Part shown: positions 36,964-47,889 of the stretch, one piece after another
Layout: every line of letters begins with the position of its first letter
Position numbering within the stretch: position 1 is the first letter of the stretch
Assembly: GCA_942486035.1 (NCBI GenBank)
Contig: CALNXK010000095.1
Span: 356,001 to 420,000, forward strand
Direction: 5' to 3'
DNA length: 64,000 bases
Source of the DNA: Porites lobata
Taxonomy: Eukaryota > Cnidaria > Anthozoa > Scleractinia > Poritidae
The notes under the pieces: model-generated
The model's database searches: none
What the model saw: the letters and a program-made list of their open reading frames with translations, nothing else
What the model was told of the DNA's origin: nothing
Translations under genes and position numbers: made by a program

Positions 36964-38206
36964 ATGACGAACAACTCTCTAACTGGAACGAGTTTCCATA
37001 ACCCCTTAGGACGTCCTATCAGTAAAATAGGTTTTGAAGTGACCTTGTCCATTCTTATTTGTCTCGCCTCCTTCCTCGACAACTTATTAGTCGTCTATGT
37101 TGTCCATAAAGACTCCACACTCAAGAGCTTAACGTATGTATTCATCCACAACTTGGCATTGTCTGACATTTCCATGGCATCACTGTACATGCCCTTTTGG
37201 GTAACAAACCTGTATACAGGGACTTGGATTTTTAGCGAAACGTGGTGTGAGTTTCAAGGTGCAATTTTGGGGACTTTAGCAATTGCTTCTGCCCTGAATA
37301 TGGGACTTATCGCCTTTAACAGATATATCCGAGTCGTCAAACCAGCGCTATACAGCAGGCTTTTCCCAAGTAAGAGAGTGGCACGACTCTACTGTGCCGT
37401 GGTATGGATCGCTTCTCTGTTTCTCGCAACACCGCCGTTATACGGCTGGGGCAAGATAGTGTACCATCCTCTTTTTACTGCCTGCTGTTTTGATTGGAAA
37501 CTCGAAAATATTTCATATGCCATTGTTATCGTGAGCGTAGTGTTCAACGGAACGACAGTTTCAATATTTTACTTCTACTACAAGATTTATATGACTCTGA
37601 AAGAAAGCACTCAAAATCTAAATACCCATAGCATGGAAGATAGATTGGCCTCATCAGGACGTCCTGAAACTGATATAAGGCTGTTGAAAACCAGTTTCAC
37701 GGTTGTTTGTGTATTCTTGATGACATGGGGACCAATTACTTTTGTTGTGGTTCTTGAGACCGCTGGATGCTCTATCCCAAGGGAGATTTTCATAATATCT
37801 ATGTACCTTATGTTTACAAGTAGTTTAGTAAATCCACTTATACAGGTATTTCGAGAAAGGTTGTCGGAAAAAGTGCACGCAACAACCCCGAAAGGTATTG
37901 TGGGTAGTTTTGAGTGCCCTGTTCTTCAAAGAAATTTGAAAGAATTGCACGGGAGGCCACGGACATATGTTTGCGAGTGCCAAAGGAAAGTAAAAAAATT
38001 AGTTTTGACAGCTACAGTCGTTAGGAACAGTGTATTGATCATATCCCATATTACCTTTCGGGATTGTCGCGTGCACATTTTTTCCGACAACCTTTCTCGA
38101 AATAGCTGTATACGGGATTATGAATCCGCCTTTTAGAGCAGCCTTCAAAAGGGCTTTAACATTTCGTGGTTACGGCAACAACCAAATATGTCACGGTTCT
38201 AGATGA
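36964..38206 (+). pseudogene. Class A GPCR, receptor 4, interrupted in TM7 by a transposable element
   Basis: True start is the ATG at 36964, 18 nt after the acceptor CAG at 36943-36945. Residues 1-293 are a normal array paralogue: HNPLGR, D39-N40, D68, C95, N119-R120-Y121, PLYGWGK, WGP in TM6, then N290-P-L-I. At that point a 266-bp element interrupts the NPxIYG motif. The frame stays open through it to a stop at 38134-38136, giving a 390-residue product whose last 97 residues are foreign. The original 3' end survives out of frame (TAC GGG ATT ATG AAT CCG from 38111) to its old stop, TGA at 38204-38206. The broken gene lacks the end of TM7 and helix 8, so signalling is doubtful; recent loss is likely because the upstream part has no other lesion. 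Confidence 0.9.
37843..38108. mobile_element. 266-bp MITE with long terminal inverted repeats inside receptor 4
   Basis: The left end CAGGTATTTCGAGAAAGGTT and the reverse complement of the right end, CAGCTATTTCGAGAAAGGTT, differ by one base. The inverted similarity continues about 60 bp (TGTCGGAAAAA, GCACGC, CCGAAAGGTA). Flanked by TA on both sides (37841-37842, 38109-38110). Removing one TA plus the element restores ...CTTATATACGGG, the sequence seen in the paralogues. The TA duplication suggests a superfamily with TA targets, such as Tc1/mariner; the family itself is not identified. Confidence 0.9.
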
Positions 38207-39443
38207 AATGAAACCAAACCTTCTAGGCGGTTAACATTAGATAACACCGAGTGAAGCCAGATTGGACACATTATGAATTTTACACAACGCATTATTTCCA
38301 TAATAGAACGAGACTGGAATGTAGAATGAGGCTAGAATAGCTGAAGAAACCAAAACTACAGAGCGCCATTTATGGAGAGAACACAGTAGAGAGTTAAGCA
38401 CTGATCTGCAGTGATTAGGGTTAAGCACTAAACTGAAAACGGTTAGCTTTCAAATATGGTAAAGGGGTACGGCATAAGAACATGTATATTTTAAAAATTA
38501 TTGGATTTGGCAGCTAGTCCTTGATAGTGTAGTGGATATGGATGGATAAGCAAGTGACCCGGGTTTAAAGCATTACGGTGGATTTTTTCTATTTTATTTT
38601 ATATTACAAAGTAAAGTTGGACTTAAGTTGTTCTTCATGTAATTTTACTGAAAGAAACAATCTGACTTCAGCCGATGTTACCTAATGCTAACCCTTCTAG
38701 GCAACCTTGATCTCTAGGTAAGAGGGCTCAGAATGAACCTCGAGGGCTGGCGTTTTTTTAGTGTTCGTGTTGTCGGTCTCGCTATCGTTGACTTTGACAA
38801 GACAGGAGGATTGGGGAGGGCAGAAATAGCGACCGCCAGGGTGGCTATTAGGGTAAAGGAACGAAGAAAACTCCTACATTGCAAGCTAACTCGCAATATT
38901 CCAATGCAACTGAAACATTATTCATTTAAGGGTTATATCTGAGTGCGTTTACTGCTTGTCGGCGACGGAGCTATCGGTGAAGTTGCAAGCGAAAATCCCA
39001 ACTTCACTCACCTCCCATCTTTGTAGCCGCTTTAACGCCAAATTCATTCCGCGGGGTAGTGTCGTGAACAGTCGCTCGGGACACGTTTTGCCAGTGATGT
39101 AGGCCACGTAGTGTTAGTGAAGTTGTACAAGTCCCATAAGGATAGAAGTGGACAAACCTCGAAATTTTTCCCTGTTAAAATGACTTACTAAGTTATGACA
39201 GAAACAAACAATAAAATATTTGACTCAGGAACATTAAATACCAAGCCTTTTCTTGAGGGCCATAAAACAAACAAGTGATAAATGCAGTATTTCTAAATGA
39301 TGTCATTATATACACTAAAAAAGAAATAAAGAAATAAAATACCCTGAGGTGCTTCATTTTTGCGAGTTATATATTTTGCTTTCACTATTCTTATTTAATC
39401 ATTGAACGTTTATTTCAAAGTCGAAATTATATGATGTCACATT
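38207..39443. other. Intergenic after receptor 4
   Basis: No gene recognised. Confidence 0.4.
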
Positions 39444-39469
39444 CATGGAATTTCGATGGTTGATAGATT

Positions 39470-39703
39470 GTGGCACAAAACTTTACTCCGCTGTCGGAGG
39501 GAGAATACTGGTATAAATCGAACCCGAGACCAAACGACGGCATTAAATTACCGAGAAACAACGACCAGTGTTATTTCGTTCAAGGAGTTAAGTCCCCGAA
39601 AATTTTGGCGGAAGACGGAGTGCGGCATGTTTTCGATTCCTATCGCAATCCGGACGAAAGGTTGTTATTATCCCTGCTCCATTTTAGACCAAACCGTTGC
39701 TGA
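39470..39703 (+). other. Coding-like fragment of unknown origin
   Basis: An open frame of 77 codons with normal-looking composition (EYWYKSNPRPNDG, QCYFVQGVKS, DSYRNPDERLLLSLLHF) but starting at GTG, so it can only be an exon piece or a relic. Its end and the next 130 bp (CCCTGCTCCATTTTAGACCA, CAGTTGCTTCGAAGGGAATGC) match 32815-32960 after receptor 3. It therefore belongs to the receptor 3' duplicated region. I do not recognise it. Confidence 0.3.
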
Positions 39704-41814
39704 AGCACACTCTGATACATTACATGTTTTCAGCTAAACAGCAGTTGCTTCGAAGGGAATGCAAACGCGCGTCCACGACTGAAAAGGACTACAATTTAGT
39801 CAAGGCGCAACTAAAGTGATGAATAATAGTAAAAAGCTGCGTTTTCGAAAATCTTTGTCCTTACCCAATCTCAGCGCAAACTGTGCACTATTTTCGGTAA
39901 AACCAATGTATTTTTAGATAAAACCAATGTACACTTTTCTGTGACTTTTTCAGTGCCTAGTTTACTACAGAAAGCACAATATTAGCTTAGATTTTACCAA
40001 ATTGTTTACAAGAAAAAAATTGGAATGAAATAGGAACGTAGTGTTTGTTTTTAAACATTATTTTATTTCAGGTGGAGCTCAAAAGATGAGTAAAAGAAAA
40101 TATTGCGTCTTCTAAAATCCGTAACTGCCATTTCTAGCGCAAACCGTGCCATATTTCTGACGAAAAGAGCTGAAAAATATACTCCGTGGTGCAGCACATG
40201 CCTGTTTAACCTTTCAAATAAAACACTTGCAAGTTTCTGTGACTTTTCAGCAACCGGTTAACTATGGAAAGCAGAACATTACCTGAGGTTTTGAGGACGT
40301 TATTTGCAAGAACGAAATGTGAGTGAGAACTTAAGAATCTAAAGCTCTGTTTCAGTAAACATTGGCTTGCTTAGGTGAAACATAAGCAAAGACTTTGCTT
40401 ATGCCCAGCAAAGGATCATACACTATAAAGTTGTTGAAAAACTGCCCATTTACAGCCCCTCATGCCAGCAACCCAAGCTCGAAGTCTTTACAATTGCTAG
40501 TTTATTATCAAAGAAGACACGTTTAAGAAAACGAGTTGAGTACATCACGAGAGACTACTCTTGTAAAAGGAGCAATTACATCGAGGTAAATGGAAAACAG
40601 TTCATTTCTCAATAGCGCCATTATGAAATATGCTTTATGTCCATTCATTCGCAGCAGTGCTTGATTTTAAGTGTAAGAGCTGACGCACTTTTTATCTTCC
40701 GTCTCTCATTTATTAATAGCTGATTACTCTTTTGCAGTAAAAGTCATAAGTAGATTTTATTAGCCTGCATATATATTATCGTAGTTATACAGTAGTAATA
40801 TAATGTGCCAAACAGAGAAAATTAAGGAGAAAATTCAGTATAACATAGTTCCATTACTTTATTCAGTCTAGCAACAGGAATAAAATACAGTAAGTACATA
40901 TATAAAAGCCCAGAAGAAAAAATGGTGAGGCGTTTAAAACCTCGGCTTCCCAGGTGCTAATAAAACAAAAGAAGTAGTCAGAATGAATTTTATGACTTCT
41001 AATCGCACTTCGGCTAAATAGAACAGGATCAATGTGTTTTAGTTATTAAAGTTAATTCTTTCACATTAGGGATAATCATTTATGTGTTTTCTGGTTCATT
41101 CGCTTTGGTATATTTTAATTTTGCGTAATTAACTATTAGAAATCAGGGCCAAAAACTCTGCATTCGCAGTTGATACTACATCGAACACATAGTCTTGGCA
41201 TCAAGGTTGTTGGTAGCTTCTTGGGATCAATTTGTTATACTGTGAAAAAGGTACATTGAAATTATTTGACTTTTTCCCAAAAAGAGAAAGAAAGTAACCA
41301 ATAAAGCCGAACATAATACAAGGCCGTTTATTAAAAGGTATTCAATTAGTTCACTATACAATAGGCCTTTTGCACGATGGCGTCGTTTTACTACTACTAG
41401 CTACAGAATCCTTCCGGGTTTTTCTTTCTTGTGCAAATTAGTCTTGGCGTTTTGAATGAATATTGTTACGTTATTACCTATGAAAAACTTTTAAAACTCT
41501 TTCTTCTCTTTTTTTACAACAAAAAACCACTTTGTCCCAAATAAAACCAAAGACACCCTGTATGTTTTCTTTCCACATTCAGGACCATGTGATGTTACCC
41601 AAGAAAAGAGTTTCTTTCAAATTTTGTCCGACCCACGTGAACGCAAGTGCGACATAATCTATGAAAATCTCTTGAGACCATTAAGTGATCTGAATGGGGG
41701 AAACAAAACATGCAAGCTGAAAAAGTCTTTACGAAGCCGTTTATTAGAAGGCAGTTGTTGATGATGAAATAAATTCCCATCATTAAGTTTTCGTTATATA
41801 GCAGCATTTCATTT

Positions 41815-41909
41815 TACAGAGCAAAACCGAAAGGAGTCCTCAGCAAAAGCAACGAGGCCAAACGTTCCAGAAATTTGTTGAGTTTTTCAGATTGATAAGC
41901 AGGGTAAGA
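41815..41909 (+). promoter_or_regulatory. Candidate first exon and 5' splice site, receptor 5
   Basis: GTTATATAGCAGCATTTCA (TATA-like) precedes the shared block AGAGCAAAACCGAAAGGAGT, which runs to CAG|GGTAAGAT with GT at 41904. A second, diverged copy of the block lies at about 42085-42190, ending GATTGACAG|GTAACCTG. The acceptor is at 43206. Confidence 0.45.
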
Positions 41910-43222
41910 TAAAAGCAAAGGTTTATATTTGCCACCTTCGAAGCGTACCGTTTTAGAGAGACTTTCTTAGTTACTGCTGTTCAATTTTTGCTATTTATCT
42001 ATAAATATAAAAAAGAGAGTTACTTTGAGCTAACAAAATGAAAGCAATGTAACAACCATATATTTAGTCTTCAATAGGTACATTGTAGAATTAACAAGAT
42101 CAAAAGCAAACGGAGGAGAAGGCTGCGAGAGTAACGTGCCCAAACTACCCAGACTAATTTGTGAAATTGTGCGCTCGATTGACAGGTAACCTGAAAACAG
42201 TGTGTTTGCCTCTTCTAAGATTGCCGTTTTAGTCCCCATTGTTTCGGTAAACTAATAGCTACAGTAAAACTCAATTGGTAAAATCTTGATAAAGTTACAA
42301 TTTAATATATAAAAGTGAAAACTTTTGAATTTTTTCAGTGAACCCTTTAAAAGAACACAAAATGAAATTTAAAAGGAAAATTAAAAGCTTTTTTGGTGTT
42401 GCTCCGTTTACACGTTTTTTCTTCGAACTACCTATATCAATCACCATAGAGGTTACCACTACGTCTTAGGAACTGTTTAATACACTCACAGGTCCACCAA
42501 AAATTACGAAATTACAAAGTGGCACGATAGCTAGGTTGTATAGTGAAACTGTAGAGTAAAATAAAAACTTCGTTTCCATCTCGGAGACTTTTAACCCTCC
42601 AAAAATCATTCAATATTTGTCTTTCCTTATTTTTTAAAAAATTTCGGTTTTACAAACCAGATTTTTGCACAGTGGCGACAGGTGCTGCCATTGGTGCGGA
42701 TATCAATTGAAATAACAAAATAGATGTTTAGCTAAGAATGGCAGTAGGAGTATAGTGGTGACCGAATTATCCTTTTTTTGCAAGAAAACGTGCTTAGGAA
42801 TACATTTACGCAAATAACGTCATTGCCTTTAAGGTTTTTCTCTTGAATAAAAAGCGGGGGAATCTCATTATCTTGCAGGGCAATACATTAACGCCGATGA
42901 CGTCATAAAATGCGGAGGAATCTCAATATCCTACTGAGAGGCAATATTACAATCACAAGCAACATTGGGGATAGCAAATTCCCGTTGAATACCCCTTCTT
43001 CACCCATATCCTCGCCGGGGTCTTCATACTTCCCACCGTTTAATGTTGTCTGCAAAATCTACAAGCTCAAGAGTTGATATATTAATAGTTTAAAGAAATA
43101 TTTCTTGTTTTATAACAAAATAATTATCATCAGTATCGTCACTTTCATTGTATTATTGTCGTTTTAGTGTTGATATTGTTACTCTATGTTTATCTTTTTT
43201 GTGCAGATTGTCCTGATATAAC

Positions 43223-44179
43223 ATGCAGAACAACTCTCAAACTGAGCAAAGTTCCCATGACCCCCTAGGACGTTCGCCCAGTGAAATTGGTTTGGAAGTG
43301 GCGTTGTCTATTCTTTTTTGCATCACCTCCGTCTTCGGCAACCTATTAGTTGTCTATGTTGTTTATAAAGACTCCAGACTCAAGAGCTTAACGTATGTAT
43401 TCATCTTCAACCTGGCATTGACTGACATTTCCATGGCATCGCTGCACATGCCCTTTTGGATAACAACCTTACGTACGGGGACTTGGGTTTTTAGTGAGAA
43501 GTGGTGTGGGCTCTCAGCTGCACTTATGATGACGTTGGCAAATGCTTCTGTCCTGACCATGGGACTTATCGCCTTCAACCGATATATCCGAGTCGTCAAA
43601 CCAGCTCTGTACAACAGCTTTTTCCCGAGCAAGAGAATGGCAATATTCTACTGTGTAATCGTTTGGATAGCTTCAATTCTTGTTGCAACACCACCATTGT
43701 ACGGCTGGGGCAAGATAATATACTACCCTTCATACGCTGTATGCGGTTTCGATTGGAAAATCGAGAATATTTCATATGCCATAGTTATCGGGGGCGGAGT
43801 GATCAATGGGACCACAATTTCATTATTTTACTGCTACTACAAGATTTATAAAACTCTTAAAGAAAGCACTCAAAATCTAAATTCCCATAGCAGACAAGAT
43901 GGAGCGGCCCCCTCAGCACGTCCTGAGACTGATGTAAGACTCTTGAAAACATGCTTCACAGTCGTTTGTGTATTTCTGATGTCATGGGGAACAGTGTCTG
44001 TTGTTATGAGTCTTGAGACTGCTGGCTTCGTTATCCCCAGAGAAATTTCTGTGTCAGTTGTTTTCATTATGAACACAAGTTATTTGGTAAATCCAATTAT
44101 ATACGGGATTATGAATCAGCAATTCAAAGAGGCCTTCAAAAGGGCTTTAAAATTAGGTTGTTTGAACAACAACCACTAA
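43223..44179 (+). CDS. Class A GPCR, receptor 5 (array paralogue)
   Basis: 318 residues, single exon, ATG 17 nt after the acceptor CAG at 43204-43206. N3-N-S is a glycosylation site. G39-N40, the only array member of the six with the canonical GN of TM1; D68; C95-C174; N119-R120-Y121; W148; PLYGWGK 158-164; NPIIY 290-294. TM6 reads SWGT (254-257): the conserved TM6 proline is lost, here and in receptor 6 only. Residue 284, the retinal-lysine position, is Asn. About 27 differences in 318 residues separate it from receptor 6. AATAAA at 44550 is a likely poly-A signal. Melatonin-receptor-like in NRY and tail; ligand unknown. Confidence 0.92.
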   Translation: MQNNSQTEQSSHDPLGRSPSEIGLEVALSILFCITSVFGNLLVVYVVYKDSRLKSLTYVFIFNLALTDISMASLHMPFWITTLRTGTWVFSEKWCGLSAALMMTLANASVLTMGLIAFNRYIRVVKPALYNSFFPSKRMAIFYCVIVWIASILVATPPLYGWGKIIYYPSYAVCGFDWKIENISYAIVIGGGVINGTTISLFYCYYKIYKTLKESTQNLNSHSRQDGAAPSARPETDVRLLKTCFTVVCVFLMSWGTVSVVMSLETAGFVIPREISVSVVFIMNTSYLVNPIIYGIMNQQFKEAFKRALKLGCLNNNH

Positions 44180-44549
44180 GTCAGGAAGCTAAAAAAAGTG
44201 GAAACAAGCCTCGTAGCCTGCCAACCTTAAAGGGGTTTTACTGTCACGAAATTAACTGATCAAAATTCAAACAGTGAGAACCGCCACCAAATTGAGAGAA
44301 ACATGAATGATCGGCCCCCAAAACGTTAAAAAGGTATAAAACACACAGCAAATACCACAGGAGGCACAGATGGAAAAACGTGAAGAAGATTGAAGCAGAT
44401 TACAACTGTTGTTTTTGTAAACTTGTAGTTTGTAACGTTGTATATAGTGCTTGGTAGGTATTTGCTGACACAGAGCTAGGATTTGTCTTTCACACGTTGT
44501 TTTTTCAAGTCCCATGGGCAATAAGGAAGTGTCACTGGCGTTATCATTA

Positions 44550-44555
44550 AATAAA
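44550..44555 (+). terminator. Candidate polyadenylation signal, receptor 5
   Basis: AATAAA 371 nt after the stop. The equivalent site is conserved after receptor 6 at 49180. Confidence 0.5.
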
Positions 44556-45133
44556 AAAATCCATGACACAGCCGCATTTTAATCTCTTGAGACGATACAA
44601 GGCAAGAATTACGGGACATACTTTTTCGTGTGGTATTCTAATTTAACCTTGCATTGATAATGGTTGAAACCACTGTAAATAGTAATATGTGTTACACCCA
44701 TAAGTCAGGATACATTTGTTGCGATGATATACAACGATGTTTACGCTTAATTTAAGGCTGCTTACCCAAAATACTCTTCAGATTATTAAAAGCGATCAAA
44801 AGCGGAGAAAATTAGCTTTCGAATGTTTGCACTAAATTTGGATGACTTTTGGCGGATATACAGTGCATTACAGATCACGATTTCTATGAGAATTTATCGC
44901 AAGATCGATAAAATGGTCAAAATGAATTAAACAGCTATTAAAGTGTCCATACCTCATAAAGAGATGTCTCTGTATTGTTTTCTTTCTGTTCCCTGCCCTA
45001 TAAACGCCATTTAAGCAGGCTTGGAATGAGAATGAATGAGAACTAAAGAACATAAAGCTCTGCTTCAGTAAACATTGGCTTGTTTAGGTGAAACATATGC
45101 AAATTCTTCGCTCATGCCCAGCAAAGGATCATG

Positions 45134-45509
45134 CCCGGGGAGGGGGGGACTCCGCATATGAGATGGGTGGGGATGCTCGTTGTCTCGCTTAGGGGTGTAA
45201 ATTTCGGATTTTGGTCTCACTTAGGGTGTTCTGGGCAAAACGCCATCATATTTAGCCGTGAAGGTCTCGTTTAGGGTTGCACGCGAAAAAAAACTTAAAA
45301 ATATAGATTTGATAATGTATATTTTTAATGCGTTTTATTTACTCCAGTCATATAATCCAAGTTTTCTCATTTGTCTGCGTTTTAACATGGTCTCTTTTAG
45401 GGGTCAAAAAAAGCTTGGGTCACGCCCAGATCGGTCTCCTTTAGGGGTTTAATTCAAAATTTCCGACGAGCATCCCCACCCCTTTCATATGCGGAGTCCT
45501 CCCCCCGGG
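45134..45509. mobile_element. 376-bp inverted-repeat element with 8-bp target duplication
   Basis: Ends CCCGGGGAGGGGGGGACTCC and, inverted, CCCGGGGGGAGGACTCCGCA, followed by CATATG and GGTGGGGATGCTCG. GGATCATG flanks it on both sides (45126-45133, 45510-45517). The empty site is visible in copy 1 at 40406-40413 (GGATCATA). An 8-bp duplication suits a hAT-type transposase; that is inference. The interior repeats TCTC.TTTAGGG. Confidence 0.88.
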
Positions 45510-47026
45510 GGATCATGCACTATTAAAGTTGTTGAAGAACTGACCATTTACAGCCCCTCCTGCCAACAACCCAAGCTCGAAGTCTTTACAATTGCTAGTT
45601 TACTATAAAAAAAGACACGTTTAAGAAAACGATTTGAGTACATCTCGAGAGACTAGTCTTGTATAACTAGTAATTACATCGAGGTAAATGGAAAACAGTT
45701 CATTTCTCAATAGCGTCATTATGTAATACAGCTTTATGTCCCTTCATTCGCAGCAGTGCTTGATATTAATTGTAAGAGCTGACGCACTTTTTATCTTCCG
45801 ACTCTCATATATTGATAGCTGATTACTCTTTTGCAGTAAAAGTCAGTAAGGAGATTTTATTAGCCTGCATATATATTATCGTGGTTTATATCCAGTTTGG
45901 ATTGGAAAGACAAAAAAACTATAATATAATGTGCAAAACAGCAAATTGAGGATAAAATTCAATATAACATGGATGAAAAAGGACTTCGTCAGATTTGAAA
46001 TTTACTTTGGTTTCACTTTAGTTCCATTACTTTATTCAGTCTAGCAACAGGAATAAAATACAGTAAATACAGGGATGAAGCGTATATAAAAGCCCAGAAG
46101 AAAAAATAGTGAGGAGTTTAAAACCTGGGCTTCTCAGGTGCTAATAAGACAAAAGAAGTAGTCAGAATAAATTTTATGACTTCTAATCGCACTTCGGCTA
46201 AATAAAACAGGATCAATGTATTTTTTATATTAAAATTAATTCTAACTTTCACATTACGGATAATCATTTATGTGTTTGCTGGCTTATTCGCTTTAGTATA
46301 TTTTAATTTTGCGTAATTAATCAGGGCCAAAAACTCTGCATTCGCTTAGATACTACATTGAACACATGGTCTTGGCATAGTTGGTAGCTTCTTGGAATCA
46401 ATTTGTTATACTGTGAAAAAGGTTCATTGAAATTATTTGACTTTTTCCCAAAAAGAGAAAGAAAGTACTTGAATGCGACTAATAAAAAAACACTTTGTTA
46501 CCAATAACGCCCAACACAATACAATGCCGTGATTGGAAGGTATTCATAAGACAATTAGTTGACGACAATAGGCCTTTTCCTACTTAACTACAGAATCCTT
46601 CCGGGTTTTTCTTTCTTGTGCAAATAAGTCTTGGTAATAAAGCAGTTTGAATGAATATTGTTATTACCTATGAAAAACTTTAATGTATATGAAAAATATT
46701 TGACTTTTTTACAGCAGGAAACTCTTTCAACAAAAAACCACTTTGTCCCAGTAAAACCAAAGACACCCTGTATGTTTTCTTTCCACGTTTCAGAGCATGT
46801 AATGTTACCCAAGAAAAGAGTTTCTTTCAAATTTTGTGCCATCCAAGTGCACACGAGTGCGGAATAATTATCTATGAAAATCTCTTGAGACCATAGAGTG
46901 ATCTGAATGGGGAGAACAAAACATGCAAGCTGAAAATGTCTATACAAAGCCGTTTATTAGAAGGCAGTTGTTGACGATAAAATAAATTCCCACCATAAAG
47001 TCCTTATTAGATGGCAGCATTTCATT

Positions 47027-47117
47027 ATACAGAGCAAAACCGATCAGAAGCCCCCTGCTAAAGCAACGAGGCCAAACTTTCCAGAAAGTTGGTGAGTTTT
47101 TCAGATTTATAGGCAAG
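47027..47117 (+). promoter_or_regulatory. Candidate first exon of receptor 6, altered 5' splice site
   Basis: The shared block AGAGCAAAACCGATCAGAAG continues to CAGATTTATAG|GCAAGTTAAG. Where the other copies have GT, this one has GC at 47112-47113; a GTGAGT lies 20 bp earlier. Either could serve. The acceptor is at 47871-47873. Confidence 0.4.
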
Positions 47118-47346
47118 TTAAGTTAAAAGCAAGGTTTTATATTTGCCACCTTCGAAGCTTACCGTTTTAGGGCTTTTATCAGAACACATTCTAAGTTATT
47201 GGCGTTCAATTGTTGCCATTTATCTATAAATAAAAGAAGAGAGTTACTTTGAGGCAACAAAATAAAAGCAATGCCCGCGGTAATTGGCGCCACGCGCTTG
47301 TACTTGAGGTGACCTTAATTGGCGAACCTAAGTAAATATCCTTTCA

Positions 47347-47580
47347 TCAGGTAACTTTAGCCGCTGTGACTTGACTAACTTGCCTCCTTTTATTATCATC
47401 ACAGTAAGCGTCGATTCCAAAATCTATCTTAGTGTCTGACTGCTGAACTCGCAAAGCTTTTGCACAGGTGAGTTGCAATTCTCTTTTCGTATTTCCTTCC
47501 ATACAGTTCCAAATCGTTTCATGAATATTAGATGATTCACCTTGCCTTCTTGTTTCCTTGGCTGCTAGCCAGCTATACAT
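47347..47580 (-). other. Coding-like insert of unknown origin in the receptor 6 intron
   Basis: A minus-strand ATG frame of 77 codons (MYSWLAAKETRRQG, IWNCMEGNTKRELQLTCAK, KIDFGIDAYCDD) in a segment absent from copy 1 of the duplication. It is not similar to anything I know. It could be an exon relic or part of a mobile element; the boundaries of the insert, about 47270 and 47575, are rough. Confidence 0.3.
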
Positions 47581-47889
47581 ACTCGCGCAGTATGCTACTG
47601 AGAGGCAATATTGCAGTCACAAGGAACATTGGGGATAGCAAATTCCCGTCGAATATCCCTCTTGACCCATACCCTCGCTGGGGTCTTCTTACTTCTCTTA
47701 CACGCCGTTTAATGTTGTCTGCAGCATCTACAAGCTTAAGAGTTTATAATAATATTTTAACGAAATACTTGTTGTTTTATATCAAAATAATTATCATCAG
47801 TATCTTCACTTACATTGTGTTATTGTCGTTTTAGTGTTGATATTGTTACTCTATATTTATCCTTTTTGTGCAGGTTGTTCTGATATAAC

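Larger units (their letters stand above)
40345..45056 (+). repeat. Tandem segmental duplication, copy 1 (carries receptor 5)
   Basis: The start (TCAGTAAACATTGGCTTG, GCCCAGCAAAGGATCAT) recurs at 45065 and 49715. Receptors 5 and 6 lie 2878 and 2833 bp after their unit starts. The period is about 4.65-4.7 kb. Coding and 3' flanks are nearly identical between copies 1 and 2; the 5' intron differs by insertions and deletions. Confidence 0.85.

Noticed and set aside
37843..38108. The insert as a normal intron of receptor 4
   Set aside because: It has CAG|GTATTT near its left end and AATAG near its right, but joining them leaves the downstream receptor frame wrong, whereas removing the element with one TA restores it exactly. 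Long inverted ends also mark a mobile element.
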